Shown: positions 17,619 to 25,178 of the stretch, piece by piece | Layout: each line of letters starts with the position of its first letter | How positions within the stretch are numbered: the stretch's first letter is position 1 | Assembly (NCBI GenBank): GCA_017614375.1 | Contig: JAGABZ010000006.1 | Coordinates: 1 to 64,000, forward strand | DNA from: Spirochaetales bacterium | GTDB lineage: Bacteria > Spirochaetota > Spirochaetia > Sphaerochaetales > Sphaerochaetaceae | Reading direction: 5' to 3' | DNA length: 64,000 nucleotides | The notes under the pieces: generated by a model | Seen by the model: only the letters and a program-made list of their open reading frames with translations | What the model was told of the DNA's origin: nothing | Database searches by the model: none | Translations under genes and position numbers: made by a program

Positions 17619-18243
17619 AGCACATCGCAAGCGAGGACTCCAGCGCGAAGGAAGCCTTTCCCTCCGCCCCGTGACCGGGAAGGATCCGGGTGTCCGGCCG
17701 GATGATGGTCTGAAGCTTCAGAAGAGATTTCCGCATCTGTGCCGGCGAGCTGCCTTTCAGGTCGGTCCGCCCGCAGCAGTCGGCAAACAGGGTGTCGCCG
17801 GAGAACAGAACGTTCTCATCCCTCAGGTAATAGCAGACGCATCCGGGTTCGTGGCCCGGGGTGTGGATCACTTCAAACGGCCCGACCGTCTCACCGTCGC
17901 GCGGCCTGACGTCGGCAGGAGGGAGGTTCCCGACCTTGGAGGCGCAGTGCCGGGCCAGGGCAGGGTCGATGGCCTGCATCAGGCCCACAATATCGTCGGT
18001 GTTGTACATCGCTGCAGGATGAACGCAGATTGCGGCCTGCGGGAAACGTTTGTGAAGCTCCTCCAGAGCCAGCAGATGATCCCAGTGGGCGTGGGTGAGC
18101 AAAAAGAAATCCGGGTTCGGCGCCGCATCTTCGATTCTCTGCGCGGCGTCACCCGGATCTATTACGTATGTCTTTCCGTCATCAGGGCGTATGATGTAGC
18201 AGTTGGTGCCTATCAGTCCGACCTGCAGACGGGTGATTGTCAT
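17617..18243 (-). CDS. Metallo-beta-lactamase-fold hydrolase (glyoxalase II-like)
   Basis: 208 residues. Metal ligands are visible in THAHWDH (HxHxDH), HTPGHEPG, SGDTLFADCCGR and PGHGAEG. Such YcbL/GloB-like enzymes hydrolyse thioesters such as S-lactoylglutathione or act on unknown metabolites. Its ATG overlaps the stop of the upstream DbpA-domain gene (ATGA), so the two are translationally coupled, although the functional link is not obvious. The 3' end merges with a REP-like motif. Confidence 0.9.
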   Translation of the reverse strand: MTITRLQVGLIGTNCYIIRPDDGKTYVIDPGDAAQRIEDAAPNPDFFLLTHAHWDHLLALEELHKRFPQAAICVHPAAMYNTDDIVGLMQAIDPALARHCASKVGNLPPADVRPRDGETVGPFEVIHTPGHEPGCVCYYLRDENVLFSGDTLFADCCGRTDLKGSSPAQMRKSLLKLQTIIRPDTRILPGHGAEGKASFALESSLAMC

Positions 18244-19607
18244 TCCTGCGTATCCGCCGGTGCCTCTTCGGCCGGTTCGGGCGCGGGCTCGGGTTCCTGT
18301 ACGGGCTCCGGTGTGCTTTCAGGCGCCACGACGGGTTCGGAAACCGGCTCGGCAACTGTGGGAGCTGCATCTTCCGCAGCAGGGGCCTCGGCGCGGTCCT
18401 TCTTGGGGCCGTTGGCGTAGTTGACCTTGATCTGTTTGTATCCGGTGGACTTGCCCTCCAGCGAGGGGATGATCCTGTCGGCAAGTTCCTCAGCGACGCT
18501 GAAGAACGAGTAGGAACCCTTCATCGAGATGGCGCAGACCTGGTCGGGGCTGATTCCCGCTGCCTGGGCGATGAACGAGGCCAGCTTGGCGGGGTTCATC
18601 CTGTCCTGGCCGCCGAGGTTGATGTAGAAGTTTTTGGCGTTTTCGGGAGCCTTGCGTACGGCGGGGCGCTCGCGCTGGGGACGGTCGGCCTTGCGGGCTG
18701 GCTCATCAGTCCGGGCCTTGGTTTTTGCTGCAGGCGCGGGTCTGTCGGCGCGGTCGTTTCTCTGGCGGGGCTGGTTGTCGCGGGGCTTGCGCTCCTGACG
18801 GGGTGCCGGGGTGCCGGCGGCCCTCAGCAGGAGATAGGCGGCGAAGTAGGTTCTGCGTCCGAACGGGACGTTCTTTCGGATCATCTGCTTGATCTGCTCG
18901 AGTTCCTCCGGCTCGGGGTAGGCAAGCGTCTGTTCCAGAGTCTGCCGTATCCTCTCCGGCATCGAGGTCAGATCGACCTTTTCGGGTTTTCTGTTCTGCA
19001 TTTTGGGGTACTCCTTGCGGGGCGCTTGCTGGCCGGGCTTTGATTCCGGTCTGCGCCCTTCGGCGGGCTGCTTCCGCTCGGGCCGGGCCGCCTGGGGCTG
19101 CCATGCCTTTTTCTCGGCGGAAGAGAAAATCACAGGGAGTTCTTCACGGTCGGTGAAAAGATGAACCTCAATCGTCCGGTTGCTCACCTTGCTGATGATG
19201 AAGCTCAGGTCGTTGAGGAAAATGCCGTTTGACTCTTCGTCCAGACCGATGCCGAAAACGATAATCCGTCCGAAGGTGTTGAGATCGAGATCCTCCCGGT
19301 GCAGGTGGTCGATGATTCTCTGCGCGGGGGCGGCTATGCTGGAGGCCGGGTCCTGGATGGCAATCAGGTCATCCTGATTCCACGCCTCGGGATCCAGACA
19401 GGAAAGGTTCCCGGTTTTCTTTGCGGTTTTGATGGCCGCAGAAAGGATATACAGGCTTCTTTTCTGGACGGGAACCTGAATGAAGCCATTGTTTATCAGA
19501 CTGCTGACGCTGTCCAGCTTGGCGGCGGAATCCGGGGAAATGGTGAACACCCAGGGTCTTTCGACGGTCGCCTTAGGGGCTTCTGTTCTGTTTCCGTATC
19601 TTTCCAT
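18240..19607 (-). CDS. RNA-binding protein with DbpA domain
   Basis: 455 residues. The N-terminal 160 residues form an unassigned globular part. About 165-325 is low-complexity Arg/Pro/Gln/Lys linker with a helical island (210-265). About 326-397 matches the DbpA RNA-binding domain (NFYINLGG...ISPDQVCAISMKGSYSFFSV). About 405-455 is an acidic Pro/Glu/Ala tail. There is no DEAD helicase core, although in DbpA/CsdA helicases this domain binds rRNA hairpin 92. Stand-alone versions are known in spirochaetes as hypothetical proteins. A promoter TTGACA-N17-TATCCT lies about 40 bp upstream and diverges from the coiled-coil gene. Confidence 0.8.
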   Translation of the reverse strand: MERYGNRTEAPKATVERPWVFTISPDSAAKLDSVSSLINNGFIQVPVQKRSLYILSAAIKTAKKTGNLSCLDPEAWNQDDLIAIQDPASSIAAPAQRIIDHLHREDLDLNTFGRIIVFGIGLDEESNGIFLNDLSFIISKVSNRTIEVHLFTDREELPVIFSSAEKKAWQPQAARPERKQPAEGRRPESKPGQQAPRKEYPKMQNRKPEKVDLTSMPERIRQTLEQTLAYPEPEELEQIKQMIRKNVPFGRRTYFAAYLLLRAAGTPAPRQERKPRDNQPRQRNDRADRPAPAAKTKARTDEPARKADRPQRERPAVRKAPENAKNFYINLGGQDRMNPAKLASFIAQAAGISPDQVCAISMKGSYSFFSVAEELADRIIPSLEGKSTGYKQIKVNYANGPKKDRAEAPAAEDAAPTVAEPVSEPVVAPESTPEPVQEPEPAPEPAEEAPADTQE

Positions 19608-19665
19608 AGACTTTGTATTTGTCCTCGTGATTGTTCTGACCGTAGGATATTGATACCTCCTTTGT

Positions 19666-19695
19666 TTGTCAAGGAACGCTCCGGTATGTTAGTAT
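19666..19695 (+). promoter_or_regulatory. Coiled-coil gene promoter, leaderless arrangement
   Basis: TTGTCA, 18-bp spacer, TAGTAT, TAACCG, ATG. It overlaps the divergent promoter of the DbpA-domain gene. Confidence 0.6.
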
Positions 19696-19701
19696 TAACC
19701 G

Positions 19702-20814
19702 ATGGCCCCGATTTTCACCGAAATCCAAAGCCCTGAAAAGGACGCCGCGAACCTCCGCGCGGAGCTCGATTCCCTGTACCGCGACCTCTGCCGGCTGTTT
19801 CTGTCGCACCCTGAACCGACCGTCGTTTCGGACGACCGGACCCTGCTCGAGGGGGTGCTCGCGGCACGTCGGGGTGAGCAGGCGGTTCGGACCCGTCTGG
19901 AGGGGATGCAACTTGCCCTGAACGACATTTCCGAGGCCACTCCCGCCATCTCCAAAGCCCATTCGACCATCCGCTCCCTGGAAGAGAAGCGGACCCGCCT
20001 GTTTGCCATGCTGGGTGCGGTCTGCAGCGAAATCTACGACAGCGGGACCTTTCCCGGCGAACTGGAGCCGGCCCTGGAGCCGCTTCTGGTCCATCGCTCC
20101 GAAATCTCCGCCCTGGAGGAACGTCTCGAACAGGCCGGCACACCGGTGGCGGCGATGGTCGCAAACGGACGTCTGAAGGCTGCCAGAAAGAGGCAGGAAC
20201 AGGCCTTTGTCGATACCGGCAGGCTGGTGGAGGGCTGCGGCGAGGCCGAACTCCTGCCCGGCCCGAAGGCCGCCTCAATTGTCTCCGACCTGGCCGAAAG
20301 CAGCCGGCAGCTTCTGGCTCTCAGGCAGGAAATCAGCGAAAAAAACGAGACGATCAGCCGGGCCCGCCTGTCGCTGGGCTCCGGGGCGCGCAACACCAGA
20401 CTCAAGAACCTCGAACTGGAACTCAAGCAAAAGGAGGACCAGACCCGCCTGGCCGAGGAACAGTACGGAAAGTTCCTCTACCGAAACCGCGAACGCTGGC
20501 AGGACGCCCCGGAGAACGCAGATCTGGTCCGTTGCGTCTCCGCCATAGCCGCTGCCCGGCACAACCTCTACATCGAGCAGCTCCGCTCCCGGATCGACGC
20601 CCTTGAGCAGGCACGCAGAATCTGCTCGGAGCGCATCGGTCATTTCACCCAGAGGATGGACTACCTCGACGGGGAGATTTCCAAACTCAACCGCCAGAAG
20701 GAGGACCTTCAGGCAAAGGTCGAGTCGGAAAAGTTCAACATCGAGTCGATCCGCACCCAGCAGCAGGCCCTGAGGGCACGCTTTGACGAGGAGGGTGACG
20801 GCCTTGACGAGTGA
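19702..20814 (+). CDS. Long coiled-coil protein of unknown function
   Basis: 370 residues, almost entirely heptad-rich helix (for example LKNLELELKQKEDQTRLAEE and HFTQRMDYLDGEISKLNRQK), no signal peptide or membrane segment, so probably a cytoplasmic scaffold or filament. It overlaps mltG by 11 bp, which ties it to a cell-wall enzyme; a role in envelope organisation is an inference from that. No family recognised. The ATG lies six bases after a -10 box. Confidence 0.75.
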   Translation: MAPIFTEIQSPEKDAANLRAELDSLYRDLCRLFLSHPEPTVVSDDRTLLEGVLAARRGEQAVRTRLEGMQLALNDISEATPAISKAHSTIRSLEEKRTRLFAMLGAVCSEIYDSGTFPGELEPALEPLLVHRSEISALEERLEQAGTPVAAMVANGRLKAARKRQEQAFVDTGRLVEGCGEAELLPGPKAASIVSDLAESSRQLLALRQEISEKNETISRARLSLGSGARNTRLKNLELELKQKEDQTRLAEEQYGKFLYRNRERWQDAPENADLVRCVSAIAAARHNLYIEQLRSRIDALEQARRICSERIGHFTQRMDYLDGEISKLNRQKEDLQAKVESEKFNIESIRTQQQALRARFDEEGDGLDE

Positions 20815-21928
20815 GAACCCCGCCCCGAAGCCCAAGGCTCCTCCCAAAGCCCCTTCCAAAAAGGCTCCGGCCAAAAAGCCTGCGCCGGCTTCACCGGCAA
20901 AAAAACCCTCGGCATCCGCCAAAAAGCCGGCCGCGCCGGGGGCAAAAAAGCCCCGGGCCCCGAAGACCGACAGGACTTCGGGGAAACCGGCCCCGGAACC
21001 GGCAGCCAAAGTTGCCGCCGCAACGGTTACCGTCCCTGCAAAGCCTGAGCGTACTCTCTGGGGGACAATCAAGGCCTTTTTCGTACCGTTCTCACTTTTG
21101 CACGCGGTAATCGTCTGCCTCGGGGTGTTGCTTCTCGCCCTGGTTGTGCTCCTGATGGTGCTCAACAGGGACACCGCCGCCCGACCCGCGGCCTCACAGA
21201 CCCCGGTCATCCAGAGTGCTGTCCAGCCGGAAACCGTCTCGCAGAATGTCGTGCAGTCCAACAGCGGGGCAACCCTGTCAATCAAGATGTTCAACGGCTG
21301 GACGATTGCCGACATCGACAACGCCCTGGCGACCCGCAACCTGGCCGCCGCGGGAGCTTTCATAGAGGCGGCGGGGGCCGTGGCGGAGGAAAAGGGGCTG
21401 CCCTTCGCCGAGGGCTTCTTCCTGGCAGGGGACTACACGGTTCAGAGGGGCAGGAACTTTGCCTACGACCTGGCTTCGCAGATGGCTCAGGCGTGGATGG
21501 ACGCAGCCCGGGCGCTGTTCGACGATGTTTCACAGGGGGCGTACAGCCTGGCCCAGTACGCGGTGATTGCGAGCATGATCTCGGCCGAGACGAAGAATCC
21601 TGACGAGTTCGCCCTGATCAGCTCGGTGATCCACAACCGCCTGGAGGCGGGTATGCCGTTGGGAATCGACGCCACTACCAGATACGAGACCGGTGACTGG
21701 ACAAACCCGCTGACGCCTGAAATCCTCGAGAACCTCACCCCGTACAATACCAGACGCAAGGTCGGGCTGCCCCCGACAGGCATCTGCTGTCCGTCGGAGG
21801 AGACTCTGCGTGCCGCTGTCCTGCCTGCCCGGACCGACTATTTCTACTACAGGCACGACAAAAGCGGCACAATCCACCTGTCGCGCACATACGAGGAACA
21901 CCTCCTCTCCCAGACAGAGAACCCCTGA
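20804..21928 (+). CDS. mltG: Endolytic murein transglycosylase MltG (YceG family)
   Basis: 374 residues from a TTG placed eight bases after GAGGAGGG. The cytoplasmic N-terminus (1-85) is Lys/Pro/Ala-rich, with repeated AKKP motifs. One membrane helix follows (about 91-116), then a periplasmic YceG domain: ASMISAETKNPDEF keeps the second, conserved Glu of the family, with NRLEAGMPLGIDATTRY and SPYNT-like TPYNTRRKVGLPPTGI. MltG cleaves nascent glycan strands near the membrane. The LysM module of some homologues is absent. It is coupled to the coiled-coil gene. Confidence 0.88.
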   Translation: MTSENPAPKPKAPPKAPSKKAPAKKPAPASPAKKPSASAKKPAAPGAKKPRAPKTDRTSGKPAPEPAAKVAAATVTVPAKPERTLWGTIKAFFVPFSLLHAVIVCLGVLLLALVVLLMVLNRDTAARPAASQTPVIQSAVQPETVSQNVVQSNSGATLSIKMFNGWTIADIDNALATRNLAAAGAFIEAAGAVAEEKGLPFAEGFFLAGDYTVQRGRNFAYDLASQMAQAWMDAARALFDDVSQGAYSLAQYAVIASMISAETKNPDEFALISSVIHNRLEAGMPLGIDATTRYETGDWTNPLTPEILENLTPYNTRRKVGLPPTGICCPSEETLRAAVLPARTDYFYYRHDKSGTIHLSRTYEEHLLSQTENP

Positions 21929-21966
21929 GCCAAGATGATGTCACCGGCCTTTCCTGTCGAAAAGGT

Positions 21967-21984
21967 GGGGCCTTCTGAGGCCCC
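21967..21984. terminator. Hairpin between mltG and the immunity-like gene
   Basis: GGGGCCT-TCTG-AGGCCCC, a perfect 7-bp stem between convergent genes. The T-tract is poor on both strands (ACCTTTTC on the minus side), so termination strength is uncertain. Confidence 0.45.
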
Positions 21985-21991
21985 CATGCCT

Positions 21992-22606
21992 TCAGTCCTC
22001 GGACTCCAGGGCATTGGTTCCTGTGAAAACTCTTTCCTCAACTGTCTTGAGCGTTCCGGACAGATAGTCGAAGGATTGCCTTTTCACTGTAATCGGAGAG
22101 TCTTCTCCACAACCTTCCCACATGTCTTCCAAAGAGAAAACCATTTCCGATGTGGCGTTCCTGAACTCTGCATCCAGCCATGTTCCATTAATCATGTCTC
22201 TGCAGATGCCGATGGAACGAAGAGGCGTCCTTATGAAAAGCGCAACGGGGAAGACGCAGGTTTCAGATTTGTCTTCAGGGGAGATTTCGTCGAAAAAGAC
22301 CTCAATCGATTGGGGTTTTTCTCCGACAAGTACAGTAGCCATCTCCAGGCCATCCAGATTGCTTTTTGCAATATGGTTTCGACACTCGCGAATTGAGAAA
22401 ACGGCATCCTCATCAATTCCGAAAAATGTCTCAACATCTTCAAATCCTGAAGTAACGACAAGTTGCATGCCGTCCTCAAAGTTCAGCACGACCTCATCGC
22501 TTACATGATTGACTCCAGTAGCCCACTGAGGTACCGCCTGAATTGAAGAAAGCCGCCTTTTCCCATAGTCTTTCAGAAATTCGAATCTGGAAAACATCGA
22601 CTTCAT
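21992..22606 (-). CDS. Acidic protein, putative immunity/antitoxin partner
   Basis: 204 residues, acidic overall, no membrane segment and no recognised domain. It starts inside the stop codon of the basic toxin-like gene (ATGA overlap) with its own AGGAGGCG site, the usual arrangement for a toxin followed by its immunity protein. Codon and base usage is clearly AT-richer than the chromosome either side. An immunity role is inferred from position, coupling and charge alone. Confidence 0.5.
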   Translation of the reverse strand: MKSMFSRFEFLKDYGKRRLSSIQAVPQWATGVNHVSDEVVLNFEDGMQLVVTSGFEDVETFFGIDEDAVFSIRECRNHIAKSNLDGLEMATVLVGEKPQSIEVFFDEISPEDKSETCVFPVALFIRTPLRSIGICRDMINGTWLDAEFRNATSEMVFSLEDMWEGCGEDSPITVKRQSFDYLSGTLKTVEERVFTGTNALESED

Positions 22607-23028
22607 AATTTCGCCTCCTTGTGGTAGAAGTGGATCTTCTGTGATTTCAAGCCACTTCTTCTGCTGCTGATATTGATATCAACCACAGTACTGTTGTCGG
22701 ACGAACGCCTGGGGCGGTATGTAATTACATCGCCGCCAAGCATTGTCCTTGTCCAACCCTTCACTCCGCCATTATTATCACGGATTACCCTTTGTACTCC
22801 ACCCCGTCCAAGACTTCTGAATAGTTTTTGGGCATCTTCAACTGGGTTGTCTGATGCATATCTACGGTAGAAACGATTCCCGTTTGATTTGTACTTCGTG
22901 GCTAGAAATCCGTTTTTGAATTGAAAGCTTGATTTGACGGATTTCAGGTTCCCCTTCAAAGAATGGGATGGTATTCCCTGCCTGCTGGTATTTCTCAACC
23001 CCGGAAAACCAAAACTACGTTTACCCAT
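22603..23028 (-). CDS. Basic toxin-like protein
   Basis: 141 residues from an ATG behind GGGAGGTG, overlapping the DUF4417 gene by eight bases. It is strongly basic. The last 70 residues have the look of a polymorphic-toxin C-terminal RNase module: a Phe/Leu helix, VKGWTRTMLGGDVITYRPR, an SS pair, a VDINI strand and a terminal KIHFYHKEAKL, similar in layout to BECR-fold toxins that end in KIHF. There is no secretion or delivery domain, so it would act as a stand-alone cytoplasmic effector or be a remnant of a larger toxin. Function is an inference. Confidence 0.45.
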   Translation of the reverse strand: MGKRSFGFPGLRNTSRQGIPSHSLKGNLKSVKSSFQFKNGFLATKYKSNGNRFYRRYASDNPVEDAQKLFRSLGRGGVQRVIRDNNGGVKGWTRTMLGGDVITYRPRRSSDNSTVVDINISSRRSGLKSQKIHFYHKEAKL

Positions 23029-23716
23029 GAAGCACCTCCCTCGTGATGAAGGATCCATCCCATACGGGAGTGAAAACATGAAGAATAGTTCCGTACTCTT
23101 CACATAAACCTCGAGCATCTTCGGAGTCTGTACCAAAAAGAATCAGATCGGACGGAGCCAGTTTTCCGAGTATTACTCCTAACCCTCTGAGGAATAGTTC
23201 ACGTTCTTCAGGGTTCTTCATAGTCCCAAGGCTTCCTGTGGCAATGACACTTCCTCTAGGAATACCCTCGGTACAGAAATCGAAAGTTCTGGCATCACCG
23301 AATGAGGCATTCATCACCACAGGAATCCCATTCGAAGACATTATAAAACCGAGAACCCGGTTCCTGTAGCAGTTGTACAACTGGAGCGGATACGGGAAAT
23401 CATAGCAGAGGCTGAAGTCCGGCATTATGCAACCGGCAAACTTCTTCAGTTGGGGAATGTACTTCCCTGGATTACGCCAAAAGCGCTCAAAGCAAACATC
23501 CTGCAAGAAGAAATGGACAAAAGCACCATAATCATCCTTCTTTGCTCGGAAAATCTTATCAAAAGGGATAAGCTTTTCAGGAATCAGTTTTGAAGCTTTG
23601 AAGAGTGGAAAATTGTAAGGGAAGGAAAAACTTGCTCCCAACAATTCTGAGGCTTTGAACAAATCCGTATACTTCGGATTCATTCCCGACTGAGTAATTA
23701 CGTGCTCGCAGTTCAT
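23021..23716 (-). CDS. DUF4417 protein
   Basis: 231 residues from the ATG after AAGGAGGTG; a longer in-frame start has no Shine-Dalgarno. It matches the DUF4417 layout: an early aromatic-rich segment (FPYNFPLF), CIMPDFSLCYDFPYPLQLYN, the strand VIATGSLGTMKN followed by a helix, and the closing SDLILFGT. DUF4417 proteins are common in phages and mobile elements and have no known activity. A short hairpin plus U-tract lies between promoter and ribosome-binding site. It is the first gene of a three-gene overlapping set with the toxin-like and immunity-like genes. Confidence 0.75.
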   Translation of the reverse strand: MNCEHVITQSGMNPKYTDLFKASELLGASFSFPYNFPLFKASKLIPEKLIPFDKIFRAKKDDYGAFVHFFLQDVCFERFWRNPGKYIPQLKKFAGCIMPDFSLCYDFPYPLQLYNCYRNRVLGFIMSSNGIPVVMNASFGDARTFDFCTEGIPRGSVIATGSLGTMKNPEERELFLRGLGVILGKLAPSDLILFGTDSEDARGLCEEYGTILHVFTPVWDGSFITREVLHG

Positions 23717-23731
23717 AGGCGGCACCTCCTT

Positions 23732-23754
23732 AAAAAAACTTGCAACCCGCAAGT
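23732..23754 (-). terminator. Possible attenuator ahead of DUF4417
   Basis: Minus strand ACTTGC-GGGTT-GCAAGT followed by a T7 run, ending just before the AAGGAGGTG site. A 6-bp stem is weak, so partial termination or an attenuator is the more likely reading. Confidence 0.45.
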
Positions 23755-23840
23755 CGGTGCCGCTATAATGAATTTTGCAGTATCAATAGACGGCAAAGTC
23801 TTGCGATTTTGACGCGTTGCTCAGGCAATGCGTCATTTTT
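23740..23840 (+). ncRNA. Putative small RNA opposite the DUF4417 leader
   Basis: On the plus strand TTGCAA (23740-23745) and a perfect TATAAT (23764-23769) are 18 bp apart. About 65 nt downstream a strong hairpin (GACGCGTTGC-TCAG-GCAATGCGTC) is followed by ATTTTTAT. No gene lies in this direction, so the promoter-terminator pair would yield a short RNA between the ImmA and DUF4417 genes. Confidence 0.4.
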
Positions 23841-24348
23841 ATATCTTGCTCAACTGTAGTTTTGCTGCCTCCTCTGAAACGCCACATTTTCTTGCGACTT
23901 CAGCACTTGTCATCCCAGCAATGTAGCGGGAATCCATCATCAGTTCGCCCGCAAGGCATTTGGCTTGCCATTCAGGGTCGGAATAAGCTTTGACCTTATC
24001 CCTGAAAGAACGGGTCAGTCTGAAACCAAGACCACGCAACATAATCAAGTGCGCGATTTCGTGTACAACTGTCATCCGGTCACGACCATTTCCTGCGCAA
24101 GCCCGGTCGTAGATGTCTTCTCGGATGCGTATGATGGATTTTGTGATTTCAGTTTCTGCATGAGCGCCCTTGCCCAATTCATCCTCTTCCACAATCTCAA
24201 AAAAAGCATCTGGAACCCAAATATCTAGCAGTTCAAGCATTTCCACAGCAGGAAAGGCATCAGACGGTTTTAACCTCAGTCGGTCTCTGATATGATGTGC
24301 AAGCAGTCTTAAATCCTTACGGCTTTTTGCCTCGACAGAGTATTTCAT
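23839..24348 (-). CDS. ImmA/IrrE-type metallopeptidase
   Basis: 169 residues with the zinc motif HEIAH (VVHEIAHLIMLRG) in the middle and a C-terminal helix-turn-helix-like segment (SAEVARKCGVSEEAAKLQLS). ImmA/IrrE proteases cleave partner XRE repressors to derepress mobile elements or stress regulons. Here the partner is the XRE gene immediately upstream, whose stop overlaps this start (ATGA). Such pairs commonly control phage or ICE genes, consistent with the adjacent DUF4417/toxin-like genes being the regulated cargo. Confidence 0.88.
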   Translation of the reverse strand: MKYSVEAKSRKDLRLLAHHIRDRLRLKPSDAFPAVEMLELLDIWVPDAFFEIVEEDELGKGAHAETEITKSIIRIREDIYDRACAGNGRDRMTVVHEIAHLIMLRGLGFRLTRSFRDKVKAYSDPEWQAKCLAGELMMDSRYIAGMTSAEVARKCGVSEEAAKLQLSKI

Positions 24349-24713
24349 GTTGATTTCCGACCTCCCTTACTCAGAAGATTCCTGATTCTACGAGCAGTCT
24401 CATCGTCAATGGAGTCAAAGGTTCTCGCAAACTTCAGGACTAATTCATGCTTCTCATGGGATAGACCATCCACCTGCAATTCGATTGTCTTCAACGATTC
24501 CTGACGTGCAATTTCCAATGCGGCCTCTTCTTTATCTGACAGTTTGTAAACCTCTTTCAGGTCTCCAATCAGTGATGGCGGAATGTTCCTTTTCCCGCAT
24601 TCGATTGCCGAAAGATAAGAAGATGTCATTCCCAAATGATCCGCCATATTCTTCAGTATTTCACCCTTGTTAATCCGGAGTTTCCTCAACTCCTTTCCGA
24701 AAGCGGTCAGCAT
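24345..24713 (-). CDS. XRE-family transcriptional regulator
   Basis: 122 residues from the ATG after AGGAGG. An N-terminal helix-turn-helix (LRKLRINKGEILKNMADHLGMTSSYLSAIE) is followed by a helical C-terminus that probably dimerises or is the ImmA target. It starts the leftward operon. A perfect 8-bp inverted repeat spans its -35 box, which suggests autorepression. The preceding in-frame Met would lengthen the protein by 22 residues but has no ribosome-binding site. Confidence 0.88.
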   Translation of the reverse strand: MLTAFGKELRKLRINKGEILKNMADHLGMTSSYLSAIECGKRNIPPSLIGDLKEVYKLSDKEEAALEIARQESLKTIELQVDGLSHEKHELVLKFARTFDSIDDETARRIRNLLSKGGRKST

Positions 24714-24747
24714 AGTTTCCTCCTGTACTGTGTAGTCCTCGCATGGG

Positions 24748-24791
24748 AGTGTACAACAATCAGAATGATAAATCAACATGTTTTGTTGATT
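24748..24791 (-). promoter_or_regulatory. XRE promoter and operator
   Basis: Minus-strand TTGATT (24776-24771), 17-bp spacer, TACACT (24753-24748). The inverted repeat AATCAACA-N5-TGTTGATT (24771-24791) covers the -35 region and is the likely binding site of the XRE protein. Confidence 0.65.
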
Positions 24792-24843
24792 ATATTAACA
24801 ACAGTAGTTTTGCCTGTGTGTCCCCAAATGCCCCTTCGGAAGC

Positions 24844-24966
24844 ATTTTTCGGATACAGGCGTATCCGAAAACCAGCGTCAGTGCCTTCTTTTCGGATACA
24901 GGTGTATCCCAGAAAGCTCAACGCATACAATTCACGTATACAAGGGATACAAGGGATACAAGGGGC
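24844..24966. repeat. CGGATACA palindromic repeat cluster B
   Basis: Two palindromes (CGGATACAGGCGTATCCG at 24850-24867 and a one-ended copy at 24893-24909) are separated by a spacer containing CAGCGTCAGTGCC, followed by short GGATACAA direct repeats. Cluster C carries the same spacer in inverted orientation. Confidence 0.8.
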
Positions 24967-25005
24967 AGGCAGGGGTCTGAGAATCAGATTGAAATCAGGG
25001 GGATT

Positions 25006-25089
25006 TACCGGCGATCGGGCTCGAACCGATACGGCATCGCTGCCGACAGATTTTGAGTCTGTTGTGTCTGCCAATTTCACCACGCCGGC
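25006..25089 (-). tRNA. tRNA-Leu(CAA)
   Basis: 84 nt with a long variable arm. Acceptor GCCGGCG/CGCCGGU, anticodon stem ACAGA/UCUGU, loop CUCAAAA giving CAA, T-loop UUCGAGC. CCA not encoded. Confidence 0.93.
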
Positions 25090-25103
25090 AAAAAAGCATG
25101 GGA

Positions 25104-25132
25104 AGTCTAGACTATTTCATTGAAAAAAGCAA
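25104..25132 (-). promoter_or_regulatory. tRNA-Leu promoter
   Basis: Minus-strand TTGCTT, 17-bp spacer, TAGACT, 14 bp upstream of the mature 5' end. Confidence 0.6.
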
Positions 25133-25163
25133 CCGAAGCGATGTCGCGGTGTCCTGCTTCATG

Positions 25164-25169
25164 TATAAT
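25164..25169 (+). promoter_or_regulatory. -10 box of the patatin gene
   Basis: A perfect TATAAT ends nine bases before the ATG of the patatin gene, leaving room for at most about 3 nt of leader. No convincing -35 hexamer is visible. Confidence 0.5.
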
Positions 25170-25178
25170 GGATTCGAT

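Noticed and set aside
21929-25005. Integration of the low-GC island at tRNA-Leu
   Set aside because: No duplicate of the tRNA-Leu 3' end is found near 21.9 kb and there is no integrase in the block, so an att-mediated origin cannot be shown.
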